A stretch of DNA of 64,000 nt from JABMQB01 sp963678235 (GTDB lineage: Bacteria; Bacteroidota; Bacteroidia; Bacteroidales; Prolixibacteraceae). The notes under the pieces are model-generated. The model did no database searches. It was not told the origin of the DNA and saw only the letters and a list, made by a program, of their open reading frames with translations. This document shows, piece by piece, positions 8,125 to 16,197 of this stretch. The stretch covers positions 1,674,001 through 1,738,000 of the forward strand of contig OY782766.1 in NCBI GenBank assembly GCA_963678235.1, written 5' to 3'. Made by a program: the position numbers and the translations under genes. The stretch's first letter is position 1; every line of letters begins with the position of its first letter.

Positions 8125-8415
8125 CCGAAAATATTCACAAAACTTTAACGCCAGTTTAACAAGCCGTTGACAACATAAAAGTTTAATATTCGATAAACTT
8201 GCATTCGGATATTTATAATTCGGCGTATACCATTATTGTTTTTACCAAACGATAAAAGTCTCTGGTGATTTAATTTTGTTGTTCAGTTTCCAATACCAAA
8301 GCTGACATACCAAAATAAGCCTGTTTGTAACTATCATTTTTTTTCAAAGGGAACCAAAAATAAATCAGCTTTCGATCAATTCGAATAGCAATCAACAACC
8401 TTTAAATAATAAAAC

Positions 8416-8817
8416 ATGCAACGAAGAAAATTTTTGGCTGCAACAATTGCAGCAGGATCAGCGTTTACAGTTGGAGGAACTTCTGCTATTGCCGGGGTTT
8501 CAGGTGCAAAACAAAGTAAAAAAACCAAAGTCAGGTGCAAAATTACGGTTCTTAAAAAAGAATATAGCAAAGAGCTTTATCAAAAATACACCGGAAAAGA
8601 TGGCAAACCTTGTCCCCTTTTAGACCTTGGCCAAGAATTTATTACCAAAAACAAATGGGATTGTCCGGATGGGTTTTGTAATTGGGCCTGGGCAGACATT
8701 AGACCATTTATCCAGCAAATTTATGGAGGACAATCGCAAAGGGTTGTGTGTTGCACTGATGGCTATCGCCCGGTAATATTCCATCTAGAAAGAATTGAAG
8801 AAATTGTAGAAGAGTAA
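8416..8817 (+). CDS. TIGR04076 family protein with Tat signal
   Basis: 133 residues. The N-terminus MQRRKFLAA plus a hydrophobic stretch is a twin-arginine-like signal. The mature part matches the TIGR04076 family: ITVLKKEY near the start, CPLLDLGQEF, GFCNWAWADIRPF, GGQS and a late CC pair, with Cys residues suggesting metal or cluster binding. Family members are usually short cytosolic proteins without a signal; a Tat signal implies that the protein folds with a cofactor before export. Function unknown. It stands alone, preceded by about 290 bases without a gene in which nothing else was recognised. Confidence 0.75.
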   Translation: MQRRKFLAATIAAGSAFTVGGTSAIAGVSGAKQSKKTKVRCKITVLKKEYSKELYQKYTGKDGKPCPLLDLGQEFITKNKWDCPDGFCNWAWADIRPFIQQIYGGQSQRVVCCTDGYRPVIFHLERIEEIVEE

Positions 8818-8868
8818 CATTCCAGGAAAAATATTCATGCTTTCCTGAGGTTCTCTGTTTCCAAATGA

Positions 8869-8901
8869 CCCAGGGCACAAAGGTTCGTACCCAGCCCTGG
8901 G
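8869..8901. terminator. Hairpin after the TIGR04076 gene
   Basis: CCCAGGGC (8869-8876) pairs with GCCCTGGG (8894-8901) around a 17-base loop. It lacks a proper T run (CTTTG follows), so termination is uncertain. It is the only clear structure in the 309-base gap 8818-9126, apart from the prfC promoter element at its right end. Confidence 0.4.
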
Positions 8902-9098
8902 CTTTGAACTATAATCACCAATAGCGCATTGATTGTCAAACACCTATCATTTATTTAAATTCTGTAAAACCTATTATTGGTATTCTTGTATCTATCCATA
9001 TTAGCAAATGCAAATAGCATTGCCATTTAAATTTCTTTTGAATCTTAAAATCCTATTAAAAGTATTGTTCTAATATTTTACGATTCAGTCGAAATAAT

Positions 9099-9106
9099 TA
9101 CTTTTG
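9099..9106 (+). promoter_or_regulatory. -7 promoter element for prfC
   Basis: TACTTTTG fits TAnnTTTG exactly and lies 21 bases before the prfC start. The -33 element is not clear. Confidence 0.5.
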
Positions 9107-9126
9107 CGCCTCAACAATAAAAGGAA

Positions 9127-10701
9127 ATGGGGCTTAAAGAAGAAATAAAAAGGAGAAGAACTTTCGGGATTGTTAGCCACCCCGATGCGGGTAAAACAAC
9201 ATTGACCGAAAAATTATTGCTGTTTGGCGGGGCAATACGTGTTGCTGGTGCCGTTAAAAACAACAAAATTAAAAAAGGAGCAACCTCCGACTTTATGGAG
9301 ATTGAGCGCCAAAGAGGAATTTCGGTTGCCACCTCCGTAATGGGTTTCGAATATAACGGTTACAAAATCAACATTTTGGATACCCCAGGGCACCAGGATT
9401 TCCAGGAAGATACCTTTCGAACATTAACCGCTGTTGACAGTGTTATTATTGTTATTGATGCTGCAAAAGGTGTTGAGCCGCAAACGGAAAAACTCATGAA
9501 TGTTTGCCGGATGAGAAAAACCCCTGTTATCGTTTTTGTAAATAAACTGGACAGACCTGCACAAGATTCATTCAGTTTAATGGATGAAATTGAAGAACAA
9601 CTTAAAATTAAGGTTCGTCCGCTTAGCTGGCCAATAAACAGTGGTCCCGATTTTAAAGGGGTATATAATATTTTCACAAAAAGCCTAAACCTTTTTGATC
9701 CGAACATTCAGGGAATTGAAGAGGGAATTCTTTTTGAAGATATCCAAAACCCCGAACTTGAGAAGCACATAAAAGATGATGCAGTAGTACTTCGGGAAGA
9801 ATTGGAATTGGTAGATGGTGTGTATCCTGAGTTTGATGTGGAAGAATATAACAAAGGGGAATTGGCTCCCGTTTTTTTTGGAAGTGCATTGTACAATTTC
9901 GGGGTAAACGAGCTGTTGGACGCATTTGTTGAAATTGCTCCACCTCCTCAAATAAGCCAAACCGAAGAACGGATTATTGAGCCACAGGAAGAGAAATTTA
10001 GCGGATTCATTTTTAAAATTCACGCTAATATTGATCCTAATCATCGCAGCAGGATTGCTTTTGTGAAAGTATGTTCAGGGCGTTTCGAACGAAATAAAGT
10101 TTACAAACATATTCGTACCGGAAAGACAATTCGGATTTCGAGCCCAACAGCTTTTATGGCATCACAAAAAGAAATTGTTGAATACGCCTATCCCGGCGAT
10201 ATTGTTGGTTTGCCCGACACCGGCAATTTTGTTATTGGAGATACCTTAACAGAAGGTGAAGACATCCATTTTAAAGGCTTGCCAAGTTTCTCTCCTGAAA
10301 TGTTCCGTTATGTGGAAAATGCGGACCCAATGAAATCGAAACAATTAGCAAAAGGCATCGACCAATTGATGGATGAAGGTGTTGCACAATTATTTACCAG
10401 CCAGTTCAATGGCCGAAAGATAATTGGCACTGTTGGCCAACTACAATTTGAGGTAATTCAATACAGGCTTCAACATGAGTATGGTGCAAAATGTAGGTTC
10501 GAACCATTACAAATGCACAAAGCATGTTGGATTGAATGTAGCAACCCGGCAGAGCTGAAAGAGTTTAAACTAAGAAAGCATCAGAAAATGGCAAAAGACA
10601 AGAGGGGACGTGATGTTTTTATGGCTGATTCTTCGTTTATTTTACAAATGGCGCAAGATGAATTTAAAAATGTAAAATTTCATTTTACATCCGAATTTTA
10701 A
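9127..10701 (+). CDS. prfC: Peptide chain release factor 3
   Basis: 524 residues, close to the usual 525-530. A translational GTPase that recycles RF1/RF2 from the ribosome after termination. The G1 motif is SHPDAGKTT (about residues 17-25), the G3 motif DTPGHQDF and the G4 motif NKLDRP; the RF3-specific region around SQFNGRKIIGTVGQLQFEV and the C-terminal domain are intact. ATG at 9127 fits the family N-terminus (LKEEIKRRRTFGIVSHPD). The DUF2179 gene follows after 57 bases. Confidence 0.95.
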   Translation: MGLKEEIKRRRTFGIVSHPDAGKTTLTEKLLLFGGAIRVAGAVKNNKIKKGATSDFMEIERQRGISVATSVMGFEYNGYKINILDTPGHQDFQEDTFRTLTAVDSVIIVIDAAKGVEPQTEKLMNVCRMRKTPVIVFVNKLDRPAQDSFSLMDEIEEQLKIKVRPLSWPINSGPDFKGVYNIFTKSLNLFDPNIQGIEEGILFEDIQNPELEKHIKDDAVVLREELELVDGVYPEFDVEEYNKGELAPVFFGSALYNFGVNELLDAFVEIAPPPQISQTEERIIEPQEEKFSGFIFKIHANIDPNHRSRIAFVKVCSGRFERNKVYKHIRTGKTIRISSPTAFMASQKEIVEYAYPGDIVGLPDTGNFVIGDTLTEGEDIHFKGLPSFSPEMFRYVENADPMKSKQLAKGIDQLMDEGVAQLFTSQFNGRKIIGTVGQLQFEVIQYRLQHEYGAKCRFEPLQMHKACWIECSNPAELKEFKLRKHQKMAKDKRGRDVFMADSSFILQMAQDEFKNVKFHFTSEF

Positions 10702-10758
10702 TTCCGATTTAAGACATACTTTTTGCTTTTTTTGTAGTTTTATAAAAACCTAAAAGCG

Positions 10759-11337
10759 ATGACATTACTAAGCACTTTTTACGAGGGGGATTTATTCACT
10801 TACCTGGTTTTACCACTTCTTATTTTTATATCCAGGATTATGGATGTAACCATTGGTACAATTCGAATTGTCATGGTTTCGAAAGGACAAAAATTCTGGG
10901 CTCCTTTTCTTGGCTTTTTTGAGGTACTAATCTGGCTTATTGCCATGAGCAAGATATTTGAAAATATCGACAATTGGGTTTGTTATGTTACCTATGCTGC
11001 CGGTTTCGCAACCGGGAATTACATCGGGTTAAAACTGGAAGAAAAACTGGCTGTCGGGCTGGTTAAAATACAAATTATAACTCGTAAAGAAGCTAAAAAA
11101 TTAATCGAAGCATTAATCGAAGCGGGATATGGAATTACCCATCAGGATGCGAAAGGAGCCAACCAAAATGTAAGTATTATTTACAGCATCATTAACCGAA
11201 AAGACTTGCACAAAGTTGAAAAAATAGTATCGGCACATAACCCAAATGCCTTTTATTCTATTGAAGATGTAAAATTTGTGAACAAAAAAGTATTTTCACA
11301 GCAAGCAGTATTAAAAGGCTTACGTAAGGGCAAATAA
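10759..11337 (+). CDS. DUF2179/DUF5698 membrane protein (UPF0316)
   Basis: 192 residues. About three N-terminal transmembrane helices belong to DUF5698 (DVTIGTIRIVMVSKG is the recognisable segment near residues 30-44), followed by the cytosolic DUF2179 domain (SIIYSIINRKDLHKVEKIV). Related DUF2179 domains occur in YitT-type membrane proteins. Function is not established. It probably shares the prfC transcript. Confidence 0.85.
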   Translation: MTLLSTFYEGDLFTYLVLPLLIFISRIMDVTIGTIRIVMVSKGQKFWAPFLGFFEVLIWLIAMSKIFENIDNWVCYVTYAAGFATGNYIGLKLEEKLAVGLVKIQIITRKEAKKLIEALIEAGYGITHQDAKGANQNVSIIYSIINRKDLHKVEKIVSAHNPNAFYSIEDVKFVNKKVFSQQAVLKGLRKGK

Positions 11338-11400
11338 CTTTAACCTATCGTCCTCTCCTATTTTAGTAAAATACAATCTCTTCTATTTCAATTTATTATT

Positions 11401-11408
11401 TAAATTTG
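11401..11408 (+). promoter_or_regulatory. -7 promoter element for the SRAP gene
   Basis: TAAATTTG is an exact TAnnTTTG match 25 bases before the ATG at 11434. The -33 region is weak. Confidence 0.4.
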
Positions 11409-11433
11409 AAGGAAGTTTTAAAGATTCCGACAA

Positions 11434-12177
11434 ATGTGTTTTGATATAAAATCGCAATTGCTTGCACATTACAAAAGAGCAAAGCACTGGGGTTCAGAGA
11501 AAGAGGCAATCCTTGATAAACTGAAAGAAATAATCCGTGAACTGGAAATCAAGGATTATCACCATGTTTCAGCATTTGAACAACCAAGGCTACCAATCTT
11601 TACCCTTCCGAACTCGATAGAGGCAAAAGTTGCAACCTGGGGGTACAGCTCGTACAACCGAAACCATTATAATGCCAGAAGTGAAAGTATTTTTCAATTA
11701 GAAACATTTGAAGAATCGGCAAACTTGCGCCGCTGTGTTGTGTATGTTAATGGCTTTTTCGAACATTATCATTATCGAAAAAAAACATACCCTTATTTTA
11801 TTCAGCGTGAAGATGAAGAACCGTTTGCAATAGCTGCACTTTACAACGAACATGAATCCCCAAAAGGAATAATTTTAAATACATTTACAATATTAACCAC
11901 AATTGCCAATCCGATGATGGCAAAAATCCACAATAATCCGAAACTCGATGAACCAAGGATGCCTGTAATACTTCCCGAAGAAAATGTTGATAAATGGTTA
12001 ACTGCAAATGTTAAGGAAAACGAACTAAAAGAATTGTTACTTCCTTTTCCCGAGGAAGTATTAAAATCCCATACAGTTAAAAGAATCCATGGGAAGAATG
12101 CCATTGGAAATGTTCCCGAAGCCACAAAAGAACACCACTACCAAGAGCTTGCAGAAAAAGATCAATCCTTATTCTAA
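11434..12177 (+). CDS. SOS response-associated peptidase (SRAP, YedK/HMCES-like)
   Basis: 247 residues. SRAP proteins form a thiazolidine cross-link through Cys2 to abasic sites in single-stranded DNA and can autoprocess. Cys2 follows the initiator Met; ARSES and CVVYVNGFFEHYHY carry the conserved Asn and Glu region (family consensus GFYEW, here GFFEH); and a His before PRMPVIL matches the distal active-site His. Internal insertions relative to E. coli YedK make it slightly longer. It converges with rimO, the stop codons being 15 bases apart. No LexA-type box was recognised upstream. Confidence 0.85.
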   Translation: MCFDIKSQLLAHYKRAKHWGSEKEAILDKLKEIIRELEIKDYHHVSAFEQPRLPIFTLPNSIEAKVATWGYSSYNRNHYNARSESIFQLETFEESANLRRCVVYVNGFFEHYHYRKKTYPYFIQREDEEPFAIAALYNEHESPKGIILNTFTILTTIANPMMAKIHNNPKLDEPRMPVILPEENVDKWLTANVKENELKELLLPFPEEVLKSHTVKRIHGKNAIGNVPEATKEHHYQELAEKDQSLF

Positions 12178-12192
12178 AAGGAGGAATGCCTA

Positions 12193-13485
12193 TCAGATTG
12201 CTGCATATAAATCATAATCATTGGCACCTGTAATTTTAACATTATAAAACTCGCCAATCTTTAACTCTTCCTCTGATGAAATAAGTACTTCGCCATCTAC
12301 TTCCGATGAGTCAAACTCAGTTCTTCCGATACTAAACTCACCTTCTACCCTATCAATCAGCACTTTCATTACGGAACCAATTTTTTCAGCATTTCGTTCG
12401 GCACTTATTTGCTGCTGTACTTCCATTAACCTGTTCAAACGGTCTTGCTTTACTTCTTCCGGCACATCATCCTCGTATTTTTTTGCAGCGTAAGTTCCAT
12501 CCTCATGTGAATAGGCAAATACACCTAAACGCTCAAACCTTACCTCTTTAACAAAAGCCAATAATTCCTCAAAATCCTCTTCAGTTTCACCCGGAAATCC
12601 AACAAGCATCGTGGTTCGAAGTGCCACACCTGGGACTTCTTTTTTAATTCGTGCAATTAATTGGTCAATTTCTTCACTGGTCACATTTCTAAGCATCCGC
12701 TTTAAAAGAGGATTGCTATAATGCTGTAAAGGCAAATCAAGGTATTTACAAACATTTGGGTTATTGTTGACTACAGGCAAAATATCGTAAGGAAACTTGG
12801 TTGGATATAAATAATGCAAACGAATCCACTCAATTCCTTCTATTTCTGCCAACGATGTTAATAATTCCCCTAATTGGTTTTTCCCATACAAGTCAATCCC
12901 ATAATACGATAAATCTTGTGCAATCACTAGTAACTCTTTAACCCCATTTTTTGAAAGATAAGTAGCTTCGCGAATCAAATCCTCTTTCGACTTTGACTTA
13001 TGTTTTCCGGTCATTGCCGGAATAGCACAAAAAGAACATGTACGGTTGCAGCCTTCCGAAATTTTCAGATATGCAAAATGAGATGGAGTGGTAAGTTTTC
13101 GTTCGTAAATATACTCTGGTTTATAGGTTGCTTTTAATTCGGTAGTGATCGCCTTCATATCAAATTTTCCGAAATATCTGTCTACTTCCGGAATTTCGTC
13201 AATAAGTTCGGTTTTATACCGTTGCGACAAGCAGCCCATTACGTATAACTTTTGAATATCTCCCTGTTTTTTTGAATCCACATAGCTCAAGATTGTATCG
13301 ATCGATTCTTGTTTTGCATCTTCAATAAAACCACAGGTATTAATAACCACTGCATCAAAACCAGTTTCGTTTGAATCGTGCTGGACTTCAAAATCGTTGT
13401 GTTCTAATTGGCTGAGCAGTACTTCAGAATCCACCAAATTTTTAGAACAACCCATCGTTACTATATTTACTTTCTTCTTTGCCAT
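12193..13485 (-). CDS. rimO: Ribosomal protein S12 methylthiotransferase RimO
   Basis: 430 residues. A radical SAM methylthiotransferase modifying an aspartate of ribosomal protein uS12. The N-terminal UPF0004 domain has cluster ligands C13, C51 and C85; the radical SAM site is C146, C150 and C153 (CNRTCSFC); a C-terminal TRAM domain ends in ITGANDYDLYA. RimO rather than MiaB is supported by LYLYPTKFP-type sequence (LHYLYPTKFP) and the short TRAM end. Complete. Confidence 0.95.
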   Translation of the reverse strand: MAKKKVNIVTMGCSKNLVDSEVLLSQLEHNDFEVQHDSNETGFDAVVINTCGFIEDAKQESIDTILSYVDSKKQGDIQKLYVMGCLSQRYKTELIDEIPEVDRYFGKFDMKAITTELKATYKPEYIYERKLTTPSHFAYLKISEGCNRTCSFCAIPAMTGKHKSKSKEDLIREATYLSKNGVKELLVIAQDLSYYGIDLYGKNQLGELLTSLAEIEGIEWIRLHYLYPTKFPYDILPVVNNNPNVCKYLDLPLQHYSNPLLKRMLRNVTSEEIDQLIARIKKEVPGVALRTTMLVGFPGETEEDFEELLAFVKEVRFERLGVFAYSHEDGTYAAKKYEDDVPEEVKQDRLNRLMEVQQQISAERNAEKIGSVMKVLIDRVEGEFSIGRTEFDSSEVDGEVLISSEEELKIGEFYNVKITGANDYDLYAAI

Positions 13486-13503
13486 TCTTCTTTTTTCAAA
13501 TCC

Positions 13504-13533
13504 AATGCAAAGAAACTACTTTTACTTTGCATT
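13504..13533. repeat. 9-bp inverted repeat in the rimO upstream region
   Basis: AATGCAAAG (13504-13512) and CTTTGCATT (13525-13533) are perfect inverted copies 12 bases apart, 19 bases upstream of the rimO start. The arms could be an operator for rimO or a weak RNA hairpin in its leader. The rest of the 312-base gap 13486-13797 is AT-rich and shows nothing further that I can support. Confidence 0.45.
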
Positions 13534-13797
13534 CAAAGCCTGAGTTTATTTTAACAGGTAAAAATAGGCAATGTTTACTTTTTGCAAACTAAATATCAAG
13601 TTACCAGATACCTAAATTGAACAATTCCGCATATCATTTGCAGTTGTTTTTATTCGTTTGGCAGATAATATTCTGCATTTCACAGATATAATTTCCATTT
13701 CAGAAAGGATAAGCGTAATTTACAGCTGATTTTGATTTTTTAAAATCTACTTTGCTATGGTTCATTCTTAAAGTAAAGTGCAAATAAGCCATAAAAC

Positions 13798-14040
13798 ATG
13801 AAAGCATTAATCTTAGTCTCCTCAATTTTTTACCTTTTGGGTTTGAAAATCAGCAATACTGTTGACATATTTAAAAACCATGGAACTGTTGAACCAATTA
13901 TTATGAAACAACCAGTTGTTCAAAAGGATGAAACAAAAAATACAACTTATTCAAAAGAATTAAAAGCGGTTCCATTAGAACCCGATTCAACAAGTGTTTC
14001 TGGGAGTAACCAGGCACTTGCTCCAAAAGTTGAAGAATAA
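13798..14040 (+). CDS. Small anchored or secreted hypothetical protein
   Basis: 80 residues. A hydrophobic N-terminal stretch (about residues 3-16) would act as a signal or anchor; the remainder is polar, Lys/Thr/Glu-rich and probably disordered. No family recognised. Coding is supported by an isolated ORF with a terminator directly behind it, but codon evidence over so short a length is thin. Confidence 0.45.
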   Translation: MKALILVSSIFYLLGLKISNTVDIFKNHGTVEPIIMKQPVVQKDETKNTTYSKELKAVPLEPDSTSVSGSNQALAPKVEE

Positions 14041-14093
14041 TTAAAACGCACATAGAAAAGTTATTCTTAAAACTATCCTTAAGGAAGGTTTAT

Positions 14094-14121
14094 AAGCGGA
14101 AATTTATTTTCCGCTTTTTTT
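14094..14121 (+). terminator. Rho-independent terminator after the 80-residue ORF
   Basis: AAGCGGAAA (14094-14102) pairs with TTTCCGCTT (14108-14116) followed by a T run. It supports real transcription of the small ORF before it. Confidence 0.8.
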
Positions 14122-14194
14122 ATTTCAATTTCGCACAAATGAAAATCAAATTATAACTTTAACAAGCTATTTTAAATGAACCTAAATTCATCCG

Positions 14195-15010
14195 ATGAAA
14201 TGCACAATCACCAATAATGACATCGTTGTTACCAGTTGGAATCAATTGGTTGAAGAAGTTTATGGAGACTCCTGGAAGCTTGGTTTGAGCAGGTATAGAA
14301 GTGACTATGCCTTTCGCGGGTTAAGCGATTGTACGTATGAGCTAAAAACCAGTTTTTTGAGAAATTGCGGAAACAAACCGGAATTGGAATACCACCTATT
14401 GCGAAATTTCAGAAAGTATGCGCGAACTTCCAACTTTAATACCATCAGTTCACAATGGCATACCATGATACTCTCGCAACATCATGGACTTCCAACACGC
14501 TTGTTAGATTGGACTTTTTCACCTTTTATAGCCATGCATTTTGCGACAGCAAATACTGAAAAATACGATATTGACGGGGTGATTTGGATGGTCGATTTTG
14601 TAAAAGTGAACCAATTATCGCCCGAGCCCTTGAAAGGTTTGCTGACATCGGAGAAATGTAATGCTTTCACCGCCGAAATGTTGGAAATGCATTTTACGAA
14701 CCTTCAAAAGTTTGACGAGGTTTTTGGGAATGACCAGGCGGTTTTCTTTGAGCCTCCATCACTTGACGACAGGATTGTAAACCAATATGCTTTGTTCTCG
14801 GTAATGTCAAGTCCGACTGCAATTTTTGATTCCTGGCTGGCAAAGCATCAACACATCTATCGAAGGATTATTATCCCTAAAGAATTAAAATGGGAAATCA
14901 GGGACAAACTTGATCAGGCAAATATCACCGAAAGGGTATTATTCCCGGGTCTTGACGGATTGGCAAGTTGGCTAAAAAGACATTATCAGCCTATATTACC
15001 GCAAAACTAA
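14195..15010 (+). CDS. FRG domain-containing protein
   Basis: 271 residues. The FRG domain is named for its Phe-Arg-Gly motif, seen here in YAFRGLSD (about residues 42-49), with LKTSFLRN next and the strongly conserved QHHGLPTRLLDWT at about residues 92-104. The domain occurs in varied proteins, often in accessory or defence regions, and its biochemical role is not settled. Here it stands alone between a terminator and a repeat-rich gap, without toxin, nuclease or restriction genes nearby, so a defence role is only possible. Start ATG at 14195. Confidence 0.85.
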   Translation: MKCTITNNDIVVTSWNQLVEEVYGDSWKLGLSRYRSDYAFRGLSDCTYELKTSFLRNCGNKPELEYHLLRNFRKYARTSNFNTISSQWHTMILSQHHGLPTRLLDWTFSPFIAMHFATANTEKYDIDGVIWMVDFVKVNQLSPEPLKGLLTSEKCNAFTAEMLEMHFTNLQKFDEVFGNDQAVFFEPPSLDDRIVNQYALFSVMSSPTAIFDSWLAKHQHIYRRIIIPKELKWEIRDKLDQANITERVLFPGLDGLASWLKRHYQPILPQN

Positions 15011-15071
15011 ACCACTATGCACTGGAAGTACATAGGTTAAAATTGAATGAAATTCAAAAAATAATGAACAG

Positions 15072-15153
15072 AGCAGACAAGAGTATTAAGTAATGAGTAG
15101 AAAGAAAAAACAAAATAATTCTCAATACTCAAATCTCAGTACTCAAGTCTACT
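15072..15153. repeat. Long imperfect inverted repeat
   Basis: The arm 15072-15100 (begins AGCAGACAAGAGTATTAAG) is imperfectly complementary to 15121-15153 (ends CAGTACTCAAGTCTACT). Read on the opposite strand the second arm starts AGTAGACTTGAGTA, matching AGCAGACAAGAGTA. The exact GAGTATT/AATACTC pair is at 15081-15087 and 15124-15130. A MITE-like or REP-like relic is possible. It lies in the 376-base gap between the FRG and SDR genes. Confidence 0.5.
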
Positions 15154-15213
15154 TCATTTTAAAATGAAAATTTATAGAAACTAAAGTAGCTGCAATGATA
15201 CCAATGGCTATCG

Positions 15214-15243
15214 GGAGCAGAGCCTGCTCCGAATGCAATTCGG
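15214..15243. repeat. Two abutting short hairpins (REP-like)
   Basis: GGAGCAG-AGC-CTGCTCC (15214-15230) overlaps by two bases CCGAAT-GCA-ATTCGG (15229-15243). Two GC-richer palindromes in an AT-rich gap suggest a dispersed intergenic element rather than a terminator, as no T run of length follows. Confidence 0.5.
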
Positions 15244-15386
15244 ATTTTAATCATTAACTAGAAAATAAACTTCGCGTTTCGATTTAAATGTATGACCACA
15301 ATTTCTAAATTACACCGTTAATCCTAATCAAAAAATCCCTACAACTTTTTTCGTTAATGGATGTTCTATTTTCAAAAAGAATCGGA

Positions 15387-16178
15387 ATGGATTTACATAT
15401 AAAAAACAAAGTATTTTTAGTTGCTGCTTCAAGCAGTGGATTAGGATTTGGCGTTGCAGAGGAACTTTCAAAAAATGGTGCTATAACCTGTATTGCATCA
15501 AGAACCGAAAAAGATATTGAGGATGCAGCAAAACAGCTTCGCGCAGAGACAGGAAACGAGGTTTATGCCTCCACATTTGACGCTACCAATTCATCTTCTA
15601 TTACAAATTGGGTGAACGATGTTTATAGTAAATATGGAAGAATTGATGGTTTGCTTGTTAATGCGGGTGGTCCACCCAAAGGAATGTTTGAAGAACTTAC
15701 AGACGAAGCCTGGCTTAATGGGTTCGAACTTACACTAATGAGTGCAGTGCGTTTAATCAGGGAAGTGTTGGAACCAATGAAAAAGAGCGGTGGAGGTTCT
15801 ATTTTAACCGTGACATCTACTGCAGTTAAAGAACCCATTGATGTTTTGCTTTTGTCCAATGTTTTCCGTTCGGGCGTTACGAGCCTGGTAAAAAGCCTAT
15901 CGAAAGATTTGGCAAAATACCATATTAGGGTGAATAATCTAATCCCTGGGCGAATTAATACGGAAAGGTTAAAAGCTTTGGATACCATAATTGCAAAAAA
16001 AGAAGGTATTTCATTGCAAGAAGCCCAGGCAGCAACCCAATCGCAAATTTCCCTGGGACGCTACGGTACAATTGAAGAATTTGGTAAAGCAGGGGCATTT
16101 TTGCTCTCTGATGCTGCATCATACATCACAGGTTCAAGCCTGGTTATTGATGGGGGATTAACTAAAACAGTCTGGTAG
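15387..16178 (+). CDS. SDR family oxidoreductase lacking the YxxxK motif
   Basis: About 263 residues, a Rossmann-fold short-chain dehydrogenase-like protein. The cofactor loop reads ASSSGLG in place of TGxxxGxG, followed by LVNAGGPPKG and a C-terminal GSSLVIDGG. Where classical SDRs carry Tyr-x-x-x-Lys, the sequence is LLLSNVFRSGVTSLVKSL: Tyr is replaced and Arg stands near the Lys position. Such atypical SDRs form a known subgroup; activity may be altered or lost. ATG at 15387 is preferred to 15357 because it gives the usual short N-terminus (MDLHIKNKVFLV). Confidence 0.8.
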   Translation: MDLHIKNKVFLVAASSSGLGFGVAEELSKNGAITCIASRTEKDIEDAAKQLRAETGNEVYASTFDATNSSSITNWVNDVYSKYGRIDGLLVNAGGPPKGMFEELTDEAWLNGFELTLMSAVRLIREVLEPMKKSGGGSILTVTSTAVKEPIDVLLLSNVFRSGVTSLVKSLSKDLAKYHIRVNNLIPGRINTERLKALDTIIAKKEGISLQEAQAATQSQISLGRYGTIEEFGKAGAFLLSDAASYITGSSLVIDGGLTKTVW

Positions 16179-16197
16179 CTTTGCATTCGGCCTGCCG

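Noticed and set aside
8869..8901. Hairpin considered as a strong terminator or regulatory RNA
   Set aside because: The loop is long (17 bases) and a T run is missing, so it is listed only as a low-confidence hairpin.
15357..15386. Upstream ATG as the start of the SDR gene
   Set aside because: It adds ten residues not expected in this family; the ATG at 15387 gives the usual N-terminus.
14195..16178. Defence island around the FRG-domain gene
   Set aside because: Neighbouring genes are a small anchored protein and an SDR; no nuclease, toxin, methylase or phage gene is seen.
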